From assembly GCF_008373755.1 (NCBI RefSeq), contig NZ_VUJV01000006.1:62001-126000 (forward strand): DNA of 64,000 bases, read 5' to 3'. This document shows, piece by piece, positions 33,605 through 41,143 of the stretch (positions are counted from its first letter, which is position 1; every line of letters begins with the position of its first letter). The notes beneath the pieces are model-generated. The model was not told the DNA's origin. It made no database searches and saw nothing but the letters and a program-made list of their open reading frames with translations. Origin of the DNA: Nocardioides humilatus. GTDB taxonomy: Bacteria; Actinomycetota; Actinomycetes; Propionibacteriales; Nocardioidaceae. The position numbers and the translations under genes were made by a program.

Positions 33605-34380
33605 CGCCCGAGGAGCTGGCGCACGCCGGCCTCGACCTGGCGGTCGACGGTGTCGTCGCGACCATCACGCTCAACCGGCCCGAGGTCCGCAACGCCCAGG
33701 TCCCACGGATGTGGGCCGGGATCGCGCGGATCCTGCGCGAGCTGGGCGACGACGTCCGTGTCGTCGTGGTGCGCGGTGCCGGCGGCACGTTCTCGGCCGG
33801 TCTCGACCTGTCGCTCCTCGACCCGGCCAAGCCCGAGGAGGACGGCAACTTCATCGCCACCCTCGGTCTCCCGGACCAGGCGATCATCGACCAGATCGGG
33901 ATCTACCAGGAGCCGTTCGCGCTGCTGGCCAGCCCGCGGTTCATCACGATCGCCGTCGTCGAGGGCCACGCGATCGGTGCCGGATTCCAGCTTGCGCTGT
34001 CCTGCGACCTCCGGATCGTGGCCGACGACGCACGCTTCTGCATGAAGGAGCCCGCGCTCGGCCTGGTGCCCGACCTCGTCGGGACCAAGCCGCTCGTCGA
34101 GGCGGTCGGCTACGCCCGCGCCCTGGAGATCTGCGCGTCGGCGCGCATCGTGTCGGGAGCCGAAGCGGGGGAGATCGGGATCGCCCAGGTCGTCGCCCCG
34201 GCCAGCGAGCTCGACGGTGCGCTTGCCGCCATGGTCGACGCCGTCACCGCACACGCGCACGGTGCCGTCACGGCGACCAAGCAGCTGCTCCAGGATGCTC
34301 CTTCGCGCAGCCTCGACGACCAGCGGCTCGCCGAGCGCACCGCCCAGGTGGGGCGGTTCCGCGCCCTCGCCGGCGGCTAG
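33601..34380 (+). CDS. Enoyl-CoA hydratase/isomerase family protein
   Basis: 259 aa crotonase. It has ITLNRPEVRNA, the oxyanion pair in GAGGTFSAGLDLSLLD near residue 58-73 and GHAIGAGFQLALSCDLRIVA near 123-142. The catalytic Glu positions of classical hydratases are partly replaced (KEPALGLVPD), so isomerase or hydrolase activity is possible. It is the last gene of the operon that began with tetR at 26924 and ends 12 bases from the convergent tetR. Confidence 0.9.
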   Translation: MTPEELAHAGLDLAVDGVVATITLNRPEVRNAQVPRMWAGIARILRELGDDVRVVVVRGAGGTFSAGLDLSLLDPAKPEEDGNFIATLGLPDQAIIDQIGIYQEPFALLASPRFITIAVVEGHAIGAGFQLALSCDLRIVADDARFCMKEPALGLVPDLVGTKPLVEAVGYARALEICASARIVSGAEAGEIGIAQVVAPASELDGALAAMVDAVTAHAHGAVTATKQLLQDAPSRSLDDQRLAERTAQVGRFRALAGG

Positions 34381-34392
34381 CTAGCCGGGGGG

Positions 34393-35049
34393 TCAACGGC
34401 CGCCCGAGAGGGCGGTCGCATGGTCGCCGACGAGCAAGAAGGTCTCGACGCACCGCTCGACCAGCTCGTCGCGGTCCAGCGGGAGCGTGCCCGAGGTCCA
34501 GTCGGTCAGCACCTCGAGCAGTCCGCCCAGCAGCATCCGGGCCGCGAAGTCGGCGTCGCGCTGCACGGCGGGCGTGAGCTCGATCCGGAGGGTGGTGAGT
34601 CCGCGTTCGACGATGAGGCCGACGAGCACTTGCGCGAGGTCGGCTCGCATCCGGGCGAGTACCGGGTGGCCGGCGGACTCGATGACGAGCCGGCGGAGCG
34701 CCGGATCATCGGCGAGGAGGTCGACGCCCGCGCCGATCACACCGGTGGCCTGCCCACGGGCGTCGGCTGCGGCAGCACCGATCGCCTCCGCGAGAGTGCT
34801 GAGCACGCGACCTGCGGCGTGCTCGGCGACAGCGACGACGAGGTCCTCCATCGTCGGAAAGCTCTCGTAGTAGTAGCGCTCGTTGAGCCCTGCGGTCCGG
34901 CAGACGCGGTTGACGGTCAGTCCGGCCGTGCCGTCCTCGCCGATGACCGCCAGGGCGGCCTCGACCAGCCGGTCACGGCGGTCGGCCTGGCGCTGCTCGG
35001 CAGGCACGCCGCCGTACGCACGGCCCGGTGTCGTTCCCGGTGTCGTCAT
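34393..35049 (-). CDS. TetR family regulator, divergent from MpaB-type oxygenase
   Basis: 218 aa from ATG at 35047-35049 (MTTPGTTPGRAYGGV). The HTH covers about residues 20-66 (LTVNRVCRTAGLNERYYYESF). RAYGGVPAEQRQADRRDRL resembles the N-terminus of the regulator at 3909-4565 (RYGGKSAEQRRAERRAQL), so the two are paralogues. It probably controls the divergent DUF2236 oxygenase gene. Confidence 0.88.
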   Translation of the reverse strand: MTTPGTTPGRAYGGVPAEQRQADRRDRLVEAALAVIGEDGTAGLTVNRVCRTAGLNERYYYESFPTMEDLVVAVAEHAAGRVLSTLAEAIGAAAADARGQATGVIGAGVDLLADDPALRRLVIESAGHPVLARMRADLAQVLVGLIVERGLTTLRIELTPAVQRDADFAARMLLGGLLEVLTDWTSGTLPLDRDELVERCVETFLLVGDHATALSGGR

Positions 35050-35060
35050 GGTCACAACTC

Positions 35061-35078
35061 TGGCAGATGTCGTTGCCA
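35061..35078. promoter_or_regulatory. Inverted repeat TGGCA-N8-TGCCA
   Basis: Five-base arms lie 12 bases upstream of the divergent tetR start, with further TGCCA/TGG fragments to 35131. It is a weak candidate operator for the tetR/mpaB pair. Confidence 0.4.
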
Positions 35079-35145
35079 CTTTCGCGCCGCACTGCCACAC
35101 TGGAGCGAATCTGGTGGGACTCCTTGCCAGAAATGTGGAGGCGAC

Positions 35146-36069
35146 ATGAGCGGCTACTTCAGTGACAAGTCGATGGTGGCCCGCGCCGTCAGCCAGCGTG
35201 CGGTCGGACTGACGTGGGGCCAGCGGGCGCTAGTGATCGGCGGCCTCCACCCCCGCCTCTTCGTCGGTACGGCGCAGCACACCAGTCACCGTGAGTCGCC
35301 CTACACGCGCCTCGGCCTGACTGCGCGTCTGATGGAGGCGGTCTTCCTCGGCACCAAGGAGGAGGCCGACCGAGCTCTGGCCTTCGCGGCGAAGCGGCAC
35401 ACGACCGTGCGGGGGACGATGCAGGTCGACGGTGGCGCCGCCCACCCGAAGGGGGCGTCCTACGACGCCGCCGACCCCGGCCTGATGTGGTGGACCGCGG
35501 CCTTCTCCCTCGACTCCGTCGAGCACATGTACGACGCGATGGTGCGCCGCATGACCAACGACGAGCGCGAGGACCTCTTCCATGGCTTCGTCACCTGGGC
35601 CGAGCTGTTCGGGATGCCGCGCTCGGCCGCGCCGGCGTCCTACCAGGCGTTCCGGATCACCTTCGACACCTGGTTGCACTCCGAGGAGCCCCGCCTCGTC
35701 GACGAGGCGCGACTCATCGGCCGCAGCATCGCCGGCACCAGCGGCTACCACCTCCCGCTGCGCCAGGTGACCTCGCCGGCTCTCGCGACCGTCGTGCAGG
35801 GGAGCCTTCCGCCGGTGGTCCGCGCGCACTACGGGATCGGTTGGAACGCGCTGGACGAGGCCCGCTGGCAGGCGGTCAGTCGGGCCAGTCGGATCGCCCA
35901 CAGCCGGGTGCCGCTCGTGGCGAGCACGCCGCCGCTGCGTGGCCGCAGCGCCGAGTTCTACAAGGTCGTCCAGCGCTCGGAGAAGGCACTCATCGCCCGA
36001 GGCGGCACCAGCATCCCCGGCATCTCGGACGTGCCGTCGCCCTACAGCGCGCAGGGCGAGACGGCCTGA
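35146..36069 (+). CDS. MpaB-type oxygenase (DUF2236, Lcp-related)
   Basis: 307 aa from ATG at 35146, with TGGAGGCGAC before it. The family pattern is seen in the RLMEAVFLGTKEEADRAL helix and KRHTTVRGTM (His-containing helix). DPGLMWWTAAFSLDSV and the FRITFDTWLHSEEP region follow. Relatives include the fungal MpaB oxygenase and rubber-cleaving latex-clearing protein, which bind haem b and cleave isoprenoid double bonds. A terpenoid or sterol side chain is therefore a plausible substrate, though the match is family-level only. Confidence 0.85.
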   Translation: MSGYFSDKSMVARAVSQRAVGLTWGQRALVIGGLHPRLFVGTAQHTSHRESPYTRLGLTARLMEAVFLGTKEEADRALAFAAKRHTTVRGTMQVDGGAAHPKGASYDAADPGLMWWTAAFSLDSVEHMYDAMVRRMTNDEREDLFHGFVTWAELFGMPRSAAPASYQAFRITFDTWLHSEEPRLVDEARLIGRSIAGTSGYHLPLRQVTSPALATVVQGSLPPVVRAHYGIGWNALDEARWQAVSRASRIAHSRVPLVASTPPLRGRSAEFYKVVQRSEKALIARGGTSIPGISDVPSPYSAQGETA

Positions 36070-36231
36070 CCGTCGGCCCGCCCGCTGGCCTCGCCGCCCC
36101 GGAGACGCGCGTCACCCCCACCCTGTGCGAGTGGTGTGCACCTGCATGGCAGAATGTGACCTGCGGTCTTGACGCCTCCGGGCTGGGCCGCGCCCTACTG
36201 CTGGTCTCCGCTGTTGTATCGAGAGGTGTTC

Positions 36232-37758
36232 GTGTCGTCGAACGCACGCAAGGTCCCCGCTGAGGTTCTCGCGCACCCGTCCATCGTCGCTCTGATCGAG
36301 CAGGCTGCTCCCGTCGGTAGCGTGAGCCCGGAGGACGTCAGGCAGGCGTGCGCCGCCGCCGATGTCGCCGCGCCGCACCTCAAGTCGTTCCTGGGCCACC
36401 TCGCCGGCCTCGGCATCACCGTCGCCATGCCCGCGGCCGGTCGCGCCGTCGCGGCGACGACCACCCGCAAGACGGCCACCGCGAGCACGGCGAAGAAGGC
36501 TGCTCCGGCTCCCGCCGCGAAGAAGGCTGCCGCCGCCCCCGCTGCGAAGAAGGCCGCCGCCGCCCCGGCGAAGAAGGCCGCCGCGGCTCCCGCTGCGAAG
36601 AAGGCCGCTCCGGCGAAGAAGGCTGCTGCCGCGAAGGCGGAGCCGGTCGTCGAGGTCGCGGTCGCTCCGGCCGTCGGGCCCGATGGCAAGAAGATCCTCC
36701 CCGACATCGCTGACGACGTCTTCGAGAACGACCTCGCGAGCGACCCGACGATCAAGAAGGACGAGGAAGAGGCCACCGCCACGTCATCGTTCGTGGTCTC
36801 GGCGGCAGACGACACCGACGAGCCTGCTCAGCAGGTCATGGTCGCCGGTGCGACCGCCGACCCGGTCAAGGACTACCTCAAGCAGATCGGCAAGGTGCCG
36901 CTCCTCAACGCCGAGATGGAGGTCGAGCTCGCCAAGCGGATCGAGGCCGGCCTCTTCTCCGAGGAGAAGCTCGGCAAGGGCGGCAAGATCACGCCCAAGC
37001 TCACCGAGGAGCTGGAGTGGATCGCCGAGGACGGGCGCCGCGCCAAGAACCACCTGCTCGAGGCCAACCTGCGTCTCGTCGTCTCGCTGGCCAAGCGCTA
37101 CACCGGCCGCGGCATGCTCTTCCTCGACCTGATCCAGGAAGGCAACCTCGGTCTGATCCGTGCGGTCGAGAAGTTCGACTACACCAAGGGCTACAAGTTC
37201 TCGACCTACGCGACGTGGTGGATCCGACAGGCCATCACGCGCGCGATGGCCGACCAGGCCCGCACCATCCGTATCCCGGTGCACATGGTCGAGGTCATCA
37301 ACAAGCTCGCCCGGGTCCAGCGCCAGATGCTGCAGGACCTCGGCCGCGAGCCCACGCCCGAAGAGCTCGCCAAGGAGCTCGACATGACGCCCGAGAAGGT
37401 CGTCGAGGTCCAGAAGTACGGTCGTGAGCCGATCTCGCTGCACACCCCGCTGGGTGAGGATGGCGACTCGGAGTTCGGCGACCTGATCGAGGACTCCGAG
37501 GCGATCGTCCCGGCCGACGCCGTGTCGTTCACGCTCCTTCAGGAGCAGCTCCACGCCGTGCTCGACACGCTCTCCGAGCGCGAGGCCGGCGTGGTCTCGA
37601 TGCGGTTCGGTCTGACCGACGGCCAGCCCAAGACCCTCGACGAGATCGGCAAGGTCTACGGCGTGACCCGCGAGCGGATCCGCCAGATCGAGTCGAAAAC
37701 CATGTCGAAACTGCGCCACCCGTCGCGCTCGCAGGTCCTGCGCGACTACCTCGACTGA
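36232..37758 (+). CDS. sigA: Principal RNA polymerase sigma factor (SigA/HrdB/RpoD)
   Basis: 508 aa from GTG at 36232, with GAGAGG six bases before; the earlier in-frame TTG at 36169 lacks a site. Region 1.1 is followed by a Lys/Ala/Pro-rich linker of repeated AAKKAA units at about residues 78-134. Region 1.2 is [16 protein letters not shown] near 209. Region 2 contains [20 protein letters not shown] and [14 protein letters not shown] (-10 recognition). Region 4 ends [20 protein letters not shown] (-35 recognition). It directs housekeeping transcription. A strong terminator follows. Confidence 0.97.
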   Translation: MSSNARKVPAEVLAHPSIVALIEQAAPVGSVSPEDVRQACAAADVAAPHLKSFLGHLAGLGITVAMPAAGRAVAATTTRKTATASTAKKAAPAPAAKKAAAAPAAKKAAAAPAKKAAAAPAAKKAAPAKKAAAAKAEPVVEVAVAPAVGPDGKKILPDIADDVFENDLASDPTIKKDEEEATATSSFVVSAADDTDEPAQQVMVAGATADPVKDYLKQIGKVPLLNAEMEVELAKRIEAGLFSEEKLGKGGKITPKLTEELEWIAEDGRRAKNHLLEANLRLVVSLAKRYTGRGMLFLDLIQEGNLGLIRAVEKFDYTKGYKFSTYATWWIRQAITRAMADQARTIRIPVHMVEVINKLARVQRQMLQDLGREPTPEELAKELDMTPEKVVEVQKYGREPISLHTPLGEDGDSEFGDLIEDSEAIVPADAVSFTLLQEQLHAVLDTLSEREAGVVSMRFGLTDGQPKTLDEIGKVYGVTRERIRQIESKTMSKLRHPSRSQVLRDYLD

Positions 37759-37761
37759 TCA

Positions 37762-37776
37762 GCGCGCTTCGCGCGC
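37762..37776 (+). other. Small hairpin GCGCGC-TTC-GCGCGC after sigA
   Basis: A perfect six-base stem with a TTC loop lies between the sigA stop and the main terminator. It may protect the 3' end or assist termination. Confidence 0.4.
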
Positions 37777-37778
37777 CC

Positions 37779-37845
37779 GTCGTACCTGACGTAGATGTCG
37801 TGATTTCGCAAGAACACGACACGTACGTCAGGTACGACGCTTTTT
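37779..37845 (+). terminator. Strong rho-independent terminator of sigA
   Basis: A 14-bp outer stem (GTCGTACCTGACGT with 37825-37838) is followed by a 3x3 internal loop and a 7-bp inner stem (TGTCGTG/CACGACA) with a 12-base loop. GCTTTTT comes directly after. The T-run overlaps the stop codon of the convergent amidase gene. Confidence 0.9.
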
Positions 37846-39205
37846 AGAGCGCGAGCGGAGAGATCCGCTGCCAGGGCTGGAGCTGCTCGATCTGAGCGGC
37901 GAGGGCGAGCAACTCGGCCTCCGAGCCGGGCTTGCCGACGAGCTGTACGCCGAGCGGCCGGCCGTCGGCGTCGAGACCTGCGGGCACCGACATGGCAGGC
38001 CAGCCGGCCATGTTCCAGGGTGCGGCGAAGGGGGCGTAGCGGGCGTTGGCCTGGATCGTGGCCAGCCAGCCGCCGCGTGACCAGTACTTCGCCTTGATCG
38101 GCGGCTGCGCCAGCGTCGGGGTGAGCAGCACGTCGGTGTCCTTGAAGAACTCCGTCGCGCGCGCCCGCCACTCCTCCTGCGGTCCCGGCTTCGGGAAGCC
38201 ACGCCTGGCCAGCTGTCGGCCGATGCCGACGTGGCGCGCATTGCGCTTCTCGAGCTTGCTGATGTCGGCGAGCAGGCCGGCGTCGGCGGCCGCGCCGGTT
38301 GTCCAGAGGGCCATCCCGGTCGTCGAGATCAAGGTCGCCGGGTAGCGAGGCGTGCGCTCCTCGAGCCGATGCCCCGCACCGCGCAACAGCTCGGCCACCC
38401 GGCGGGCGCCCGCCGCCCACTCCTTCGACACCGGGAGCCCGGCGCTGGGCGCCTTCGTCGAGAGCGCGATGCGCAGCGTGCCCGGCTCGCTGATCGATGC
38501 GTACGACGGCTCGCCTGCCAGCACCGAGAACATCAGAGCGGCGTCGGCGACCGTGGTGGCGAGTGGTCCGTTCTCGGCCATCCCGTGCCAGGAGTTGGCG
38601 CCGAGGTCGGCCGGGACGACGCCGTAGCCAGGCTTGAGGCCGACCAGTCCGCAGCAGGCCGAGGGGATGCGGATCGACCCCATGCCGTCGTTGCCGTGGG
38701 CGATGGGCACGGCGCCCGACGCCACAGCGGCTGCAGAGCCCCCTGAGGACCCGCCCGGGGTGATGGCCGGGTCCCACGGGTTGCGGCTGATGCCGAAGAC
38801 CGAGTCGGTCGCTCCCCAGATGCACAGCTCCGGCACCCGCGTCAGGCCGACGACGACTGCCCCTGCTGCGCGCAGCCGCTTCACGATCTCGTGGTTGCGC
38901 GTCTGGGGTGTCGGGTCCGACCCGGCCGACCCGTCCATCATCGGCTCGCCGGCGACCGGCACGTTGTCCTTGATCGCGATCGGCACTCCGGCCAGGGGGA
39001 GCGCGAAGCGGTCGGGGCGACCGTCGACCGCGTCGGCCTCGGCCAACGCCGCATCGCGACGCACGACCTGCCAGGCGTTGGTGAGCTTCTGCGACCGTTC
39101 GATCCGGGCGAGGGCGTCCTCGGCGGCTTGCCGGGCGGTCAGCGTGCCTTCGTGGACCTGGGATGCGATCTCGACCGCGGTCGGTGCTGACGTCACCTGT
39201 GCCAT
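37844..39205 (-). CDS. Amidase signature family enzyme
   Basis: 453 aa from ATG at 39203-39205; a GTG two codons upstream is also possible. The Ser-cisSer-Lys site is complete: Lys in VPIAIKDNVPV near residue 78, and the Ser pair in TPGGSSGGSAAAVASG near 150-165. NPWDPAITPGG matches the family consensus. It hydrolyses an amide, but the substrate cannot be told from sequence. It starts nine bases after the PP2C stop and may be the last gene of the 39-43 kb operon. Confidence 0.92.
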   Translation of the reverse strand: MAQVTSAPTAVEIASQVHEGTLTARQAAEDALARIERSQKLTNAWQVVRRDAALAEADAVDGRPDRFALPLAGVPIAIKDNVPVAGEPMMDGSAGSDPTPQTRNHEIVKRLRAAGAVVVGLTRVPELCIWGATDSVFGISRNPWDPAITPGGSSGGSAAAVASGAVPIAHGNDGMGSIRIPSACCGLVGLKPGYGVVPADLGANSWHGMAENGPLATTVADAALMFSVLAGEPSYASISEPGTLRIALSTKAPSAGLPVSKEWAAGARRVAELLRGAGHRLEERTPRYPATLISTTGMALWTTGAAADAGLLADISKLEKRNARHVGIGRQLARRGFPKPGPQEEWRARATEFFKDTDVLLTPTLAQPPIKAKYWSRGGWLATIQANARYAPFAAPWNMAGWPAMSVPAGLDADGRPLGVQLVGKPGSEAELLALAAQIEQLQPWQRISPLAL

Positions 39206-39214
39206 GGGCACACG

Positions 39215-40396
39215 TTAGACCGCGGCTCGCCGTACGACGACCACCGTGACGTCGTCGGTGGTCTGGCGGTCCATCCCGCGCACGACCAGCAACGACGCCA
39301 TCGAGCCTGCGTCCTCGGTGACCGCGTGCGCTTCCCGGACGACGTCGAGCACCGCGGCCGCATTGCCGTGGACGTCGAGGAAGCCGTCGCTGACGACGGC
39401 GAGGGCCTCGCCCGGGCGGATCTCGTCGTGTCCCGGGACCCACTGGTCGTCGGGGAGAGCACCGATGGGCAGGCTGGCGCTGGACAGCCGCAGGGTGCGG
39501 TCGGGGCCGACGAGGAAGGCGAGCCCGTGGCCGGCGTCGACGTAGTCCATCGCGCCGTCGGTGATGCCGAACCGGGCAGCGAACATCGTGACGAAGCTGG
39601 ATACCTCGTTGAGGTCCTCGTCCATGTCGCTCGCGACCCGCTCGATGCTCGCGCCGAGGGTGTTGTGGGGCGTCGTGCCGCGCAGGATCGCTCGTACGCC
39701 TGCGGCCAGCAGCGCAGCCTGCACGCCCTTGCCCATGACATCGGCCAGGACGATCTGGACCTCGCCGGACCGGTGGAGCTCTTGCCAGTCGAAGAAGTCC
39801 CCGCCGACCGCGCCGGCCTGCACGCATCGACCTGCCAGGTCCCAGCCCGGCAGGTCGGGGATGGTCCGCGGGAGGAGTCTGCGCTGCAGCTCGGCGCCCT
39901 GCTCCAGGTCGGCGCCCGTTGCGAGCTCCTTCTCGATCCAGCTCGCCAGGTCGCGGAGCATGGCGTGCTGACCCACGGACAGCTCGGTGCGCGGCTCGGT
40001 GTCGACCATGCAGAGGGCCCCGAGGCGCTGACCACCCGGCGACCGCAGGGGAGCGCCGACGTAGTAGCCGGCCTTGCCCTCCTCCGCGACGAGGTGCCCG
40101 GTAAGCCGCTCGTCGGTCTGGACGTCGGTGATCTCCAGGGTCCGGTCGCTCTCGATCGCCAGCGAGCACAGTGACTGCGACCGAGGAATGCTCGAGGTCG
40201 GTGCCCCGAAGAGGTTGCCCGTGGCGGCCTTGGTGAACTGCTCCTCCTCGCCGATGAGGTTGAGCGCCACGTAGGGCATGTTGAAGATGTGTTGAGCCAG
40301 CCGGACGACCCGGTCGAAGCGTTCCTCCGGCTGGGTGTTGAACAGGTTAAGGGCTCGTACGGCGGCGAGCCGCTCGTCCTCCGCCTCGTTGTCCAC
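39215..40396 (-). CDS. GAF-domain SpoIIE/PP2C protein phosphatase
   Basis: 393 aa from GTG at 40394-40396, with GGAGG six bases before it. A GAF domain covers about residues 20-160 (FNMPYVALNLIGEEEQ; SIPRSQSLCSLAI). The PP2C domain has GGDFFDW, LADVMGKGVQAALLA, VDAGHGLAFLV, VVSDGFLDVHG and DDVTVVVVR, all metal-binding landmarks. It should dephosphorylate the STAS protein encoded two genes upstream, completing a partner switch. The GAF domain is also similar to that of the histidine kinase at the right edge. Confidence 0.93.
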   Translation of the reverse strand: MDNEAEDERLAAVRALNLFNTQPEERFDRVVRLAQHIFNMPYVALNLIGEEEQFTKAATGNLFGAPTSSIPRSQSLCSLAIESDRTLEITDVQTDERLTGHLVAEEGKAGYYVGAPLRSPGGQRLGALCMVDTEPRTELSVGQHAMLRDLASWIEKELATGADLEQGAELQRRLLPRTIPDLPGWDLAGRCVQAGAVGGDFFDWQELHRSGEVQIVLADVMGKGVQAALLAAGVRAILRGTTPHNTLGASIERVASDMDEDLNEVSSFVTMFAARFGITDGAMDYVDAGHGLAFLVGPDRTLRLSSASLPIGALPDDQWVPGHDEIRPGEALAVVSDGFLDVHGNAAAVLDVVREAHAVTEDAGSMASLLVVRGMDRQTTDDVTVVVVRRAAV

Positions 40397-40407
40397 TCCG
40401 TGCCTCC

Positions 40408-40821
40408 TCAGCTGCTCGCCGCGCGGCGACGCACCAGGTGCCAGTGATTGGCGTCGCCCGCACGGGTGTAGTCGATCTCGTCGAGGATCGCCCGGGCCAG
40501 CGGCAGGCCCCGTCCGGACTCGGCGAGCTCGTCGGGCATGACGTAGTCGATGTCGCCGGGGTAGGCCTCCCCGGAGTCGGAGAGCACGGCCTCGAGCTGG
40601 CCGGGGAGCACGTCGAGGCTGAATCGCCACTGCACCTTCCCCAGCGGCCGGCCGTGCTCGACGACGTTGTTGGCGATCTCGATGACCGCGGTCTCGAAGA
40701 GCATCAGGTCCGACGAGTCGACCTCGGGGTGCTCGGAGCCGACCTGCTCGAGCAGGTCGTGCAGCGCCTCCACCCCCTCGGGCACGGCGAACCCGTGGAG
40801 GACGTAGCTGTCACCACTCAT
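40408..40821 (-). CDS. RsbW-like anti-sigma/serine kinase (HATPase)
   Basis: 137 aa. GHKL ATPase motifs are present: ETAVIEIANNVVEHG (N box), LSDSGEAYPGD (G1) and ESGRGLPLARAILDEIDY (G2). Such proteins bind and phosphorylate a STAS partner. The gene overlaps the STAS gene by 11 bases and precedes the PP2C gene, so the three form a complete partner-switching set. No cognate sigma factor lies in this operon. Confidence 0.9.
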   Translation of the reverse strand: MSGDSYVLHGFAVPEGVEALHDLLEQVGSEHPEVDSSDLMLFETAVIEIANNVVEHGRPLGKVQWRFSLDVLPGQLEAVLSDSGEAYPGDIDYVMPDELAESGRGLPLARAILDEIDYTRAGDANHWHLVRRRAASS

Positions 40822-41143
40822 GGATCGCGTCCTCGACGGTGTCGAAGGGTGTGAGGATCCGGTCCAGGTTGGTCAGCTTGAGGACGGTGACGACCTGCTC
40901 ACCCGCAGCCGCGATGCGGAGGTCACCGCCCGCCTGGCGCGCGGTCTTGAGCCCCCCTATGAGGGCACCCAGACCGGAGGAGTCGATGAAATCCACCTCG
41001 GAGAGGTCGACGACGATCCGGGCGGACCCGGCGGCCACCGTCTCGTCGATCCGCGTCTTGACCCGAGGCGCCGACATCATGTTGAAGCGCCCGGAGGTCG
41101 AAAGCACCACCACGCCGTCGCGCTCGCTCTGCTCGATCTGCAT
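40811..41143 (-). CDS. STAS-domain anti-anti-sigma factor
   Basis: 110 aa. The phosphorylatable Ser lies in VDFIDSSGLGALIGGL near residues 50-65, matching SpoIIAA/RsbV. VVLSTSGRFNMMSAPRVKTRI is the N-terminal strand-helix. It starts inside the stop of the glycosyltransferase gene (TGATG), implying translational coupling. It is the expected substrate of the adjacent kinase and phosphatase. Confidence 0.93.
   Translation of the reverse strand: MQIEQSERDGVVVLSTSGRFNMMSAPRVKTRIDETVAAGSARIVVDLSEVDFIDSSGLGALIGGLKTARQAGGDLRIAAAGEQVVTVLKLTNLDRILTPFDTVEDAIHEW

Noticed and set aside
36169-36231. TTG 36169 as start of sigA
   Set aside because: It has no ribosome binding site, and the added sequence is unlike sigma N-termini. 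GTG 36232 follows GAGAGG.
36490-36640. Repeated GCGAAGAAGGC units in sigA as a possible repeat array or CRISPR
   Set aside because: They encode the Lys/Ala-rich linker of the sigma factor. There are no regular spacers.
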